From assembly GCA_963924555.1 (NCBI GenBank), contig OZ004582.1, forward strand, positions 4,650,001-4,714,000: a stretch of DNA of 64,000 bases. The letters are read 5' to 3'. The notes under the pieces are model-generated. The model searched no databases. It worked only from the letters and a program-made list of their open reading frames with translations, and was not told where the DNA came from. The DNA comes from Crambe crambe. Lineage: Eukaryota; Porifera; Demospongiae; Poecilosclerida; Crambeidae. Positions 51,799 to 63,137 of the stretch are shown piece after piece (position 1 is the stretch's first letter; the number at the start of each line of letters is the position of its first letter). The position numbers and the translations under genes were made by a program.

Positions 51799-53389
51799 TT
51801 CATTTTATGGGTAAGAGGTTTTGCTACAGGTGAAGGTGACAAAATAGCCAACATCATAATACATAGGTGCTAGTGCTGTGACCCTGGTTCCTCCCTTACA
51901 TCTTGCTTGTGATGGAGAAGAAGTAGAGTTCACTTGTACCACTAGGCAGACATTTATGTGCTGGAATATTACTATGCCTCAAATGAACTATCCGACTCAA
52001 CAACTGACTATGTTTCATTTGGGAAGGATGCCTCCCTTCACCACAGATGATGGTGTATTTACATTCAGAACAGTGTCTTATACTAGTTCCACTATGGAAC
52101 TAGTGACTACTGTCAGTGTGAATGCCAGAGAGGGACTAGATAGAACAATGGTGCAATGTCTTACATTTGTTTCAGGAGAGATCAGGAAGGAAACTGCAAT
52201 CATAAGAGTCACAGGTGATTAAATAACTGCAGACGAAATAAATCATGTTTCTATAATTATAATAGCTATAGCTATCCTATGTGAATTAATATGTGCAGTA
52301 TAGCTACTTGCAGCTCAGTAGCATTGTATGCTGTAGAATATAGTTTATCTATGCAGGTGTACCTACATCATTTAATCTGACACTTCCTGCTATCTTGGAT
52401 TTGGAATTTGGGAGGACTAGCATTACAGCTGTTAATGTGTCCTGGACACAACAGGATGGTGCTGACTACAATATCTTCATCAGTCCACCTATTCCATATA
52501 GCAATGCTTCAAGGACTAGCATAATCATACCCAATGTCCCCTTCAATGTCCAGTACAATGTCACTGTAGTGGCTCACAGATGTCATGGCAGCTACACTTC
52601 ATCTGCCACACTCAATTACAGTGAGTCTAATCAGGATGGTCAGCAGCTGTGATTATTCTTATCACTAACTTGTAGTGAGCAGTGTACAATTCTAATTAAC
52701 TTCCACAAACCTTCCATATTCATGTAGGTCGCTGTATCTTCCCCTCCATCGATCCAAGTTTGAGATTCTTGACTGATGTTGTAGGTGTGGTATCAGCTCC
52801 TGAAGGCTCATTCTTATGCAATAATGAAAATCAAGTATTGGGTGGCATAGATAATGCCACATGTATTGAGGGTAGGTGGAGTCCAGATATCGATGGTGTC
52901 ATGTGCAGAGGTGAGTAGCTCTTTATTGTCATCATATGGAATGATCAAGTATTCCAGGGGAGTGTGGATTGCCTGTATTCGGTGATGATGTGGTGATCAT
53001 AAATGACTTGAATGCTACATCTGAAGGATCTTCACTTGTGTTGATGGTTTGAGTCCCACTGCTATCATAAGAACTATCTGTTCACAGAACGGCTCCTGGA
53101 ATCCAGATCCTGCACACGCCATATGTGTCAATACTAGTGCTAATCCCACCACTGGTATGTAACTCCTCCTCCAGTATCAACATCAACCATACTGACTGTG
53201 ATATGCAGTATTGGATTTTTTATTGTGGGACTGGTTGGTGGGATTGCTTGTCGTTCTCTGGTCGCATGTTCCTGTAATAGAGATGAACATAATCTCGAAC
53301 CCAGCCAGCCTCCACCTGATCCATTTTATGAGGTCCCAGATAAAGAAATAAAGGACAATGTAGCATACGGACACTTCCAAGTAAGTTAA

Positions 53390-56277
53390 TTTTCCATCAA
53401 CTGGATGTTTACGTTGTTATGTTAATTCATTTTTGACCTTTCATCGTAACCTTTCATCATGACCTCTTTGGTATAGCTATATATAATTATAGTTGAAACC
53501 TGCCCTTATAATGAGACCACTCCACCATAACTTCACAGTCACTAATCATTATAGACATACACTATTCACCAGGAAAATCACACAGCAACGGTTTCTCACC
53601 TGACGTGAACTCAAGACTTTGCACCATAGTTTCTTCAATGCACTTGCTGGTATACTAACAGTACTTACTAGTTTCAAGTAAAAGATCCCCTTAATGCTAT
53701 GTGTGCTCCACAAGGGCATACATTGATCATGCATGTGTTCCCTTGTGGTATAGCTTAGTAGAGTACCTAAAGGAAAAAATCATTATGTGACGGACAAAAG
53801 TGCCAATTTTTGTCAGAGTATTCCTTTAGGTATGTAGCTAATGTCAGGAAAATATCGGCTGCAAAAAATCAGTATTAAATGTGGTGGCTAGCTTTTCCGC
53901 TAGGAAGCATCTCAAAGTTGCTAAACCCTCTCTTTATTGTGATTGCAGCCACTTTCTAGTGATCATAGTCTCATCCCATGTCCATGCACCGAGAAACTTA
54001 GATTGGACTTATCATTAGAGCCAGCTAATTTATTTCAACAACAAAATTGATACCAAGTCCAGAAATGAGAGCGATCTTCTCCATACTGGCCCTCTGCCCT
54101 CTACAGTGCTGATTAATAGACCAGGGCAAAAATTAGGATCAGCTTTCATTTTTCTATTGTAACTGGTATTATGGGAGCACTATCACCAATGAGTGGGTGT
54201 TTTGTATTTTAATTAAGCAAATTAGTGGAAGTGTGGTGATGTTCTAACACAGTGGAACCCCTCACTGTGGACTCTCTGTATCAGATGTTTAAATGTTCCA
54301 GTCTGATGAATAAACTCATCAACATATTTATATTGTGTTAATTCATTTTTGACCTTTCATCATGACCTCTTTGGTATAGCCAAAATTATAGTGAAGCCTG
54401 TCTAATTGGACTCCTTATAATGAGACCACCCCTCTACTAAGGCCACTCCACCATATCCCAAGTAACTTCACAGTCACTAATCATTATAGACATACACTAT
54501 TCACCGGGAAAATCACAGAGCAACAGTTTCTCACCTGACATGAACTCAAGACTTTGCACCATAGTTTCTTCAAGGCACTTGCTGGTATACTAATATTAAT
54601 TACTAGTTTCAAGTAAAAGATCCCCTTCACAATAATAAGTTGTAGCTATGTGTGCTCCATAAGGGCATACATTGATCATGCGTGTGTTCCCTTGTGGTAT
54701 AGCTACTTCAAATGTACGTACTTGCATCACTGACCATGAGAGAGAATATGCAAGGGGTGGTTATGTCCCCTTGAAATATAGAGCAGGGGGATATGACTGT
54801 GCTTCTTGCTCTCTGAATGAACTAGCTTCTATGCAGGGATCTCAATGACGTCATCTCACAATGTGGTTCAATTTTCCATTTCCAACCCCTCCTTCCTCCT
54901 TAGCTATCTATGGATTAACCAACTTGCTTTTGCTTTCTTCAGTACCTAGGTTCTCCCCAGGTATCTTGAGGGCATAATGGGACATTATGTTGTTTTTGTT
55001 TTCTTTAACCGAATGGCTGATGAGGAATTTACAGGCCCCATGGGACTAATGGCCAGCCGCCTTCATCCCTTTCAAAGGATGCAGTGTCTTTACACTTCCT
55101 CAATTGAGGAGTGGAGCTGAGTGGACTCCATGATTCAGTAGATCCTGCCGGCTTGGTGGGAGTAGTGATCTAGGTCCATGAACTCACCACCATCACACTT
55201 GCACTGACCAACCAGGGTCACCCATCCATGCACTAACAAACTGCAGCTCCCCCTATTCTTATGAAATGATGGTAACTCAAGTCAGTATTAAATGTGGTGG
55301 CTAGCTTCTCTGCTAGGAAGCATCTCAAAATTGCTAAACCCTCTCTTTTATTGTGATTGTAGCCACTCTTTCTGGCTAATTTTAGCTCTGGTCTATTAAT
55401 CAGCACTTGTAGAGGGCAGAGGGCCAGTATGTAGAATATCGCTCTCATTTCTGGACTTGGTATCAATTTTGTTGTATGAATTAAACTAGCTGGCTCTAAT
55501 GACAAGTCCAATCTAAGTTTGTTGGTGCATGGACATGGGATGAGACTATGATCAGGATCAGCTTTCATTTTTCTATTGTAACTCGTATTATGGGAGCGCT
55601 AGCACCAATGAGTAAATCTAATTAAGCAAATTAGTGGAAGTGTGGTGATGTTCTAACACAGTGAAACCCCTCACTGTGGACTCTCTGTATCAAAGACACC
55701 CTCTATCCTGGATTCCCATACTAACATAGTGGAACTTCTCATTGTGGACTCACTGAGCCACTGTATCAAGGACACCCTACTATTAGCTATACTCATGGAG
55801 CAGAGATAGTGATATTTGCAGTATATAGCTATAAACTTGGTTTGTACACATATATTATGCTTTATTAAAACTATAAGGGAGTAGGAGGCATCACTATATA
55901 TTATGCTTTAGCAAGGAAGAAACAATATATCGAGGAAGATATAGTCTCCATTTATACTTCTATAAGAGAAGCCACAAACTATACATATTCTTAAAAAACA
56001 TTAGTCTTGTCAACAGAATCCGAATTGTGCATGTGTGCCGTGCATGGGTTAGCCCATCATGTATGGTACGCTTCAAAATTGCATGGTTTTTGTAGATAGT
56101 TAGAAAAGACTGGGAAGAGCTATAGAGCTTGTTACACAAAACTATAAGCTGTTATTAATGGTAAAGGGTTGATACAGAGTAGATCTAGGTAATAAAAGTG
56201 TAAACTCCATCCTGTAAATTGTTATAGCCAGCAGCAAAGCCTATGGTTTTTCTCTGTATATTATATGACTAAGGAAA
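53390..56277. other. Duplicated and partly inverted flank between D and E
   Basis: No gene is supported. 53,417-53,760 and 54,330-54,720 are direct copies (TTTGCACCATAGTTTCTTCA in both). 53,870-54,190 and 55,275-55,590 share both outer parts in the same orientation, but the central 180 bp or so is inverted between them. From about 55,950 the DNA parallels the blocks before C and D. A minus-strand open frame of 111 codons at 55,233-55,568 spans the inversion and shows no known motif. Confidence 0.65.
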
Positions 56278-58875
56278 ATGGCACAATTGCATAATTTTAT
56301 TGCTGACTTGACAATCCTGCTGATCTATTGGACAACTAGCTGTAAGTTAAAGAAGTCTGTATAGCTTTTAGTTGTTATAAGTAGTTAGCTACGTAGTATG
56401 CTGCTGACCTGTATCACCATCATGAACTATGGTCTAGAAGTCACTACTCACAAATGGAAAAAATGCACCAATTAACATGGAAGTCTCCACTTTAGCATAA
56501 CTAGTATCTAGCTAGTTTATGTACATGAAGGATGTAGCTAGCTATACATATGATCATTGACTGTTTAATTGATACTCTTCAGTCAATTACCTACTCCTCT
56601 GTCCCTATCACTTCTGAGTTAACTAGTGCATAATGTGTTGTCGTATTGCTTTAGCTTTTTTTTTCAAGAACAATCATTCAATTACACTTCTTAATATTAA
56701 CAGAGAATTATATTAGCAGAGATCACTTATTCAAATAGTGATATGTGCCAGGATCAAATGGGCACTTACTGCAGCAGCATTTCTGAACTCACTGTTGCAT
56801 TACTTAACAATTTCAATCACTCTATCACTGCATTCCTCTATTAATTCCTAGCCAAGTTTAGATAACTAGCTATTATAATGAAAAACAACACACATGTTAT
56901 ATAGTTTGGAGGGCCAATTGGTTTGGGAAGGGTAGCTACTACATTTTGAGATGAAAACAAGTTGGTATGTATCTATAATACAGCAGCAACAACAACATGA
57001 GGGTCCTGATGCATTTCATTTTATAGGGGAAATGGACTTTAGGGACTTTGAGTAGTGTGGTATAATAATTATACCATTTCTGAAATAGCTAGCTAATGGC
57101 GTGAAAGATGATGAATGACCAGGATTTTAGAATCGCTGAAAAATGACACTGCTTATCTTCTGCTCTTCATACTTGAGTCCTAGCACATTGAAGGTGTTCT
57201 GTCTTTGAGACAGAAGTTGTTGATTAACATCATAAGCATCTTAATACAATTATCATAGGTGATGGTGCTGTGACCCTGTTTCCTCCCTTTTATCTTGCTT
57301 GTGATGGAGAAGAATTAGAGTTCACTTGTACTGCTAGGCAAACATTTGTGCGCTGGAATATTACTACTCCTCAAATGGACTACCCGACTCAAGAATCAAC
57401 CAAATTTCATGTGGGGATGCCTCCCTTTGCCACACAGGATGATGTATTTACATTCAGAACAGCGTCTTACAATAATTCCACTATGGAACTAGTGACTACT
57501 GTAAGTGTGAATGCCAGAGAGGGACTAGATGGAACTATGGTGCAATGTCTTACATTTGTGTCAGGAGAGACAAGGAAGGAAACTGCAATCATGAGAGTCC
57601 CAGGTTATTACAGATAAATCATGTTTTCATAATAGCTGTAGCTATATCCCATGTGAATTAATAAATGCAGTACATAGATAATTATGCTAAGGGTATATAG
57701 GTGTTTAGGATTATTATTATTACTGACTGTGTGACTACGGTACATCAATTATGTACTACAACATGCATGGCTGTACAATATTAAGATTAGCTGTATCTAT
57801 GCTTGCAGGTGTACCTACACCATTTAATCTGACGCTCCCTGCTACCTTGGACCTGGAATTTGGGAGGACTAGTATTATAGTTGTTAATGTGTCCTGGATT
57901 CAACAGGATGGTGCTGACTATGATATCTTCATTAGTCCACCTATTCCATATAGTAATACTTCAAGGACTAGCATAATCATACCCAATGTCCCCTTCAATG
58001 TCCAGTACAATGTCACTGTAGTGGCTCACAGATGTCATGGTGGCTACACTTCATCTGCCATGCTGAATCACAGTGAGTCTAATACAGCAGCTGTGATTAT
58101 TCTTATCACTAACTTGTAGTTAACAGTGTACAATTATTCCAGAAATCTTCCATATTCATGTAGGTCGTTGTGTCTTCCCCTCCATCGATCCAAGTTTGAG
58201 ATTCTTAACTGATGTAGTGAGTGTGGCATCAGCTCCTGAAGGCACTGTCATCTCATTCTCATGCAATAATGATAATCAAGTATTGGATGGCATAGATAAT
58301 GCCACGTGTATTGAGGGTAGGTGGAGTCCAGATATTGATGGTGTCATGTGCAGAGGTGAGTAGCTCTTTATTGTCATCATATGGAATGGTTGAGTGTTCC
58401 TATTCTAGGGGAGTGTGGATTGCCTGTATTTGGTGATAGTGTGGTGATCATAGATGATGACTTGAATGCTACATTTGAAGGATCTTACTTCAACTTCACT
58501 TGTGCTGATGGTTTGAGTCCCACTGCTATCATAAGAACTATCTGTTCTCAGAACGGCTCCTGGAATCCAGATCCTGCACATGCCATATGTGTTAATACTA
58601 GTGATAATCCCACCACTGGTATTGACGAAACTCCTCCTCCAGTGTCAACATCAACCATACTGACTGTGATATGCAGTATTGGATTTTTAATTGTGGGACT
58701 GGTTGGTGGGATTGCTTGTCGTTCTCTGGTCGCATGTTCCTGTAATAGAGATGAACACAACCTCCAACCCAGCCAGCCTCAACCTGATCCATTTTATGAG
58801 GCCATTATACTCCCAGATAAAGAAAAATTGGAACTAAAAGACAATGTAGCATATGGACACTTCCAAGTAAATTAA
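56278..58875 (+). CDS. Receptor E: Ig-FN3-CCP-CCP membrane protein
   Basis: Exons are 56278-56341 (signal peptide, MAQLHNFIADLTILLIYW), 57259-57603 (Ig-like), 57809-58072 (FN3), 58164-58355 (CCP1) and 58409-58875 (CCP2, TM, tail, TAA), giving 443 residues, all phase 1. The Ig part has LACDGEELEFTC, RWN and MVQC. CCP1 ends RWSPDIDGVMC; CCP2 has SWNPDPAHAIC. The TM follows PPVSTSTILTV. The tail carries FYEAIILPDKEKLELK and DNVAYGHFQVN. The donor after the Ig exon is gttatt, where other copies have gtgatt; the same gttatt donor is used in the tail of F, so it may still work. The gene looks intact. Gene F starts 480 bp downstream without its own 5' exons, and the FN3 donor of E is in phase with the CCP1 acceptor of F. 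Confidence 0.87.
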
Positions 58876-58971
58876 TTTTAATCAACTGGATGTTTATGTT
58901 GGTTGTTAATATTGTGTTCATTCATTTCAGACTTTCATTATGACCTCATTGGTATAGCTATATATAACAAG

Positions 58972-59249
58972 TGAGAGTAAAAACATTTCATCTAAATGAA
59001 AGAGTGATGTAGGCTACGGAAACAAGGTGCTAGTATATACTTCATAAGCTCTACAGAATTGACAAACCCTACATTGACATAAACCTACATAGCTGCTGCC
59101 ATATTATCCTTTTGGCTGCACCTTGCAGCAATGTAGGTTTATGTCAATGTAGGGTTTGTCAATTCTGTAGAGCTTATGAAGTACATACCAGCACCTTGTT
59201 TCCGTACGTTTTATAGTCATGTACTCAAGCCTAAATGTTTTTACTCTCA
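58972..59249. mobile_element. Palindromic element between E and F
   Basis: TGAGAGTAAAAACATTT at the left is mirrored at the right end. Inner arms of about 90 bp starting ACGGAAACAAGGTGCT and including AATTGACAAACCCTACATTG are near-perfect inverted repeats. It is non-coding. It ends about 100 bases before the point where the truncated FN3 copy of F begins. Confidence 0.88.
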
Positions 59250-59354
59250 TTGTTTGCATACTTTTTCAAGGGGCGTGGCTAAGGATGTCGAGAACGACCC
59301 TTTACCAAATAAGCTTACCACGCCCACCGCAACTCAGCAGGACAGTTTTTTTCT

Positions 59355-62300
59355 CCATTTAATCTGACGCTCCCTGCTACCTTGGACCTGGAATTTGGGA
59401 GGACTAGTATTATAGTTGTTAATGTGTCCTGGATTCAACAGGATGGTGCTGACTATGATATCTTCATTAGTCCACCTATTCCATATAGTAATACATACCC
59501 AATGTCCCCTTCAATGTCCAGTACAATGTCACTGTAGTGGCTCACAGATGTCATGGCAGCTACACTTCATCTGCCACACTATATTATAGTGAGTCTAATC
59601 AGAATGGTCAGCAGCTCTTCCAGAAACTTTCCATATCCATGTAGGTCACTGTATCTTCCCCTCCATCGATCCAAGTTTGAGATTCTTAACTGATGTTGTG
59701 GGTGTGGCATCAGCTCCCGAAGGCACTGTCATTTCATTCTCATGTAATAATGAGAATCAAGTATTGGATGGCATAGATAATGCCACATGTAATGAGGGTA
59801 GGTGGAGTCCAGATATTGATGGTGTCATGTGCAGAGGTAAGTAGCTCTTCATCCTTATCATAATCATATGAAATGGTTGAGCATTCCTATTCCAGGGGAA
59901 TGTGGGTTACCTGTGTTTGGAGATGATATGGTGATCATAAATGATGACATCAATGCTACATCCGAAGGATCTTCCTTCAACTTCACTTGTGCTGATGCCA
60001 CTGCTATCATCAGAACCGTCTGCTCAGCAAACGGCTCCTGGAATCCAGATCCTGCACATGCCATATATGTCAATTCTAGTGCTAATCCCACTACTGGTAG
60101 TATTCATAATAATATGACAGCAGGAGCGGATGACACAATCATCATTATTGGTATGATGCATTACACCTTACAAGTTCTGCTTACACATCTCCTTTAGACT
60201 TTCTGATTATTATATTAGGAGTTGTAATTGCAAGAACTATCAATTAGAATGCCATAGCTGCCCCTAAAAATATCGATTATAATGGTACCAAGATTTAACA
60301 ATGTTTTCTAGGGGGAAAACAGTATGTAATGCCCATAAAACTAATGTCACTCCATATATAACTTTGTTATGATCTCCACCCCCTAAACATTTCCTTTATC
60401 TGAATCATGGTCACACATTCTGCTCTGCCAGCATAATGTGCCTCTTTATTGCTGTAGGAGGAGCAGTCGCTGGTGGGATCATTGTCGTGATCTTGGTCGT
60501 TATCATGGTGATATCTCTTATACTATTGAAGAAAATTAGAAGTAATATTTTTATGCTTTGTAAACCACCTCTTTCATCTTGTAGGTGAGACAAGAAAGAA
60601 AAGAAGGTTATTATGTAATAATTAAGCGCACCCTAAGCAAATGTCAAGTGGCAATTCTTCAATCACGCTTTTGTGGATTAATTGTGAACTATTGTGTCCC
60701 TCACATGTTTTCTATTATTTAGGACTGTGGAGCAGCATAATTATCAAGGTGTCAATTTTGAGGTAATCATAATAACATAATGTATAAATTAATAACCGAG
60801 TTATGAATAAGCATTGTTTCATTTCATTGATAATGAAACCATTTCTTATGTCAAGCATACAATGATTAATCTTGTATAATATCAATTCATAAGATGTTAC
60901 CGAGTGAACACAGCAGGACTGTACATGATGTTCCTGTTAGTCCTGCACCCCAGTCTTCTTCACAAGAAAATGTACTAACTGTATGTAAACTTATAATCCT
61001 GTACATAGATATTGCTAAGCATACTTATTTTTTGTGTTCTATCATTCATAAGATGTTATCGAGTTCACATGATGTTCCTGCAGAGTACAGCACCATCAAT
61101 CATGCTCGTACAGCCAAATCTTCAAAAAGAAGTCCTACAACTGTACGTACATACGTCATACGTCAGCATCTATAACAGTTGCTATTTCATAAATAGGTAT
61201 TATATTATGTGCTCCATACAGTCTTTTTAGGGAGACTATTTTGATGGTATGTATCTGCAGAGGCATAACTCTATGCTATATGAGTGATTCATGTGTAATT
61301 TGTATGGCCATTAAGGTAACACTTGGTGAACGTGCCGGTAAGCAAGTGTCATTTCAAGGGTATGTCATTCAAGGGTATGTCAGCATTGCAATAGATTCAA
61401 TTGTAAAAGGGCTGTGGTCTCTGCCATTTTGTAGGCAGAAAAACACTGCTATATAATATCCATTAGTAGCTAACTAGCTAGATTCAAATAGTTTTTATGG
61501 TAGCAATCACATCACTTTTACTGAATTGGAGATAGTACCAAAGATACAGTTACAGCTACTTCTATTTCTTTCAGAAACTCCGTAGTACTGCCAATCCATC
61601 CAGTGAGGATAAAGTTTTAGACACTAGTGGTTTGATATATGCTGATCTTGCTTCCACCAAGAAGAAACCTTCTGTTATTACAATGCCACCCCCCATCATT
61701 GAGCCTGTAGTTTATTCTGACATAACTGGAACCATTCCTCTTAAAACTGCTGCAACTGCACCTCCTAGCAGGCCACAGAAAAATCCAGGTAATAAGGGTA
61801 TAGCTGTTTTAATGTGTTTACAAGGTTGTAGACAAAAAAGATAATGTGGGGAGGGGGACTTTTGACATTAATAAACACTAGTTAGTTATTGGCTATGAGG
61901 TGGGGCTATCTAATTGCTGTGATTTAACAGATGCAGCATGATATTATCCCAGAAGCCCCCCCAAGTCCCCCCTTGTATACAGCAGTGGTTTATTCTACAC
62001 CTACGTACTACGTATACTTATTAGAACTTGTAGACTAGTAAAATCCTTTGGTTAATTATTAGCTATGATTTTCAGATTCTCTACTGGATCTTAATATGTT
62101 GCTAATCCAAATTCGTGAAGTGACATCTGATTGGTATTCATATACAAAAGCCATTGGAGTACCTGCCCAAATGATGGATGAGATTGATAACATGCAGCTA
62201 AATGACTATCACAAACTAGTGGAGGCACTGGATTACTGGTTCCACATCCATTCAAAAGATCCTGCCCCTACTTGGAGGGAGTTGGCACATGGGTTAAAGG

Positions 62301-63029
62301 TCATTGGTCATGCAAAGCTTGCTGATGATATTATGAAAGTATACACCACAGGTAAGAATTTATATTAGAAATCTCTGATATAAAGGCTGGACTGTTTCCA
62401 AACAGAACTACTGGTTATCATAAGTTATGGTTTGGGATTAGCTACTGAGATTGTATCTCTCTGGGGATTATTGCTGAATTGAAATTTGAAAACATGTTTA
62501 TGGCCATGGTAAAGTCTGTTTCAATATTAGTGTGTACAGTCTCCATGGAAATTTAAGCAACCTTGTGCCTGGTGTATACTTGCTACAGTACAACCTCTTC
62601 ATCTGGAACCTTATCCTGGAACCTTGTCTATCATTTATTGGGATTAGGAAATATGTACTATAAACATTTATTGACAGTGGTTTGCACAACAATCAGTAGC
62701 AGCTACACCATTCTGGCATGTTTGTGCTAGCTACGAAAACATAAATACCGGTAGTGCAGCATAACCACAACATTAATACTTCAGTTATCAGGACTGTAGC
62801 ACTTATCAGACAGCCTGGGAAATAGTTTGGATAAAGATGTCCAGATAACCGAGACTCCACTGTAATATGAACGTTGTTTTGTGACTACTTATGTATACTG
62901 GATGGCTAACACTGTTGTTCATTAATAGGTGACCTTCCCATAGTGGTGGATGATAGTAGTCTACCTCCTTCTACTCGGCGAACTTCAGAATCCCCTCCTC
63001 CTATACCTCCAAGATTAGATAACATTTAG
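59355..63029 (+). CDS. Receptor F: CCP-CCP-TM with ITIM pair and Death domain
   Basis: A truncated FN3 copy (59,355-59,587, no acceptor, about 20 bases missing inside) is followed by good exons: 59645-59836 (CCP1), 59896-60150 (CCP2 plus stalk), 60458-60541 (TM, IIVVILVVIMVISLILL), 60585-60606, 60723-60762, 60894-60980, 61053-61142, 61575-61788, 62076-62351 and 62929-63029 (TAG). All phases agree. The exon at 61575 holds LIYADL (61,632) and VVYSDI (61,707), both fitting the ITIM pattern [SIVL]-x-Y-x-x-[ILV], 25 residues apart. Exon 62076 encodes a Death domain: SDWYSYTKAIGVP, MDEIDNM, LVEALDYWF, TWRELAHGLKVIGHAKLADD. The last exon ends in SPPPIPPRL, an SH3-ligand type motif. CCP2 lacks its fourth Cys (HAIYVN). 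There is no signal peptide or Ig of its own; it probably uses the 5' exons of E (677 residues in total) or is expressed from an unseen start. A signalling receptor, inferred. Confidence 0.8.
62584..62864. mobile_element. Degenerate pogo-like MITE in F intron
   Basis: TACAGTACAACCTCTTCATC at the left and CCGAGACTCCACTGTA at the right, with TA borders and CCAGATAAC near the right end. It is similar in type to 38,833-39,238 but more decayed. It lies in the last intron of F. Confidence 0.6.
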
Positions 63030-63071
63030 TTATGTTTCAATCCTTGATTTAGATACCAACTAGCTGTCTAC

Positions 63072-63137
<66 letters not shown>

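Larger units (their letters stand above)
49263..53389 (+). pseudogene. Receptor D: Ig-FN3-CCP copy broken in CCP2
   Basis: Exons 49263-49317 (signal peptide), 51867-52214 (Ig-like), 52357-52620 (FN3) and 52728-52910 (CCP1) are all in frame. CCP1 is three residues shorter than in E (PEGSFLCNNENQ). The CCP2 exon starts at about 52,960. After EGSS it lacks about 10 bases relative to E, which shifts the frame into an early stop. A second disruption lies near 53,157, where GTATGTAAC replaces the linker. The TM and tail remain readable further on but have lost the YEDI segment (FYEVPDKEIKDNVAYGHF). It could still yield a soluble Ig-FN3-CCP fragment, but most likely it is a recent pseudogene. Intron 1 is swollen by three transposon insertions. 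Confidence 0.8.

Noticed and set aside
55233-55568. 111-codon minus-strand frame
   Set aside because: It spans the junction of an inverted repeat segment and is not preserved in the sister copy at 53.9 kb, so it is not a conserved gene.
61231-61337. Two possible small exons in F (61,231-61,246 and 61,316-61,337)
   Set aside because: Both have acceptor-like and donor-like borders, but including either one leads to a stop in the next exon; skipping both keeps the frame.
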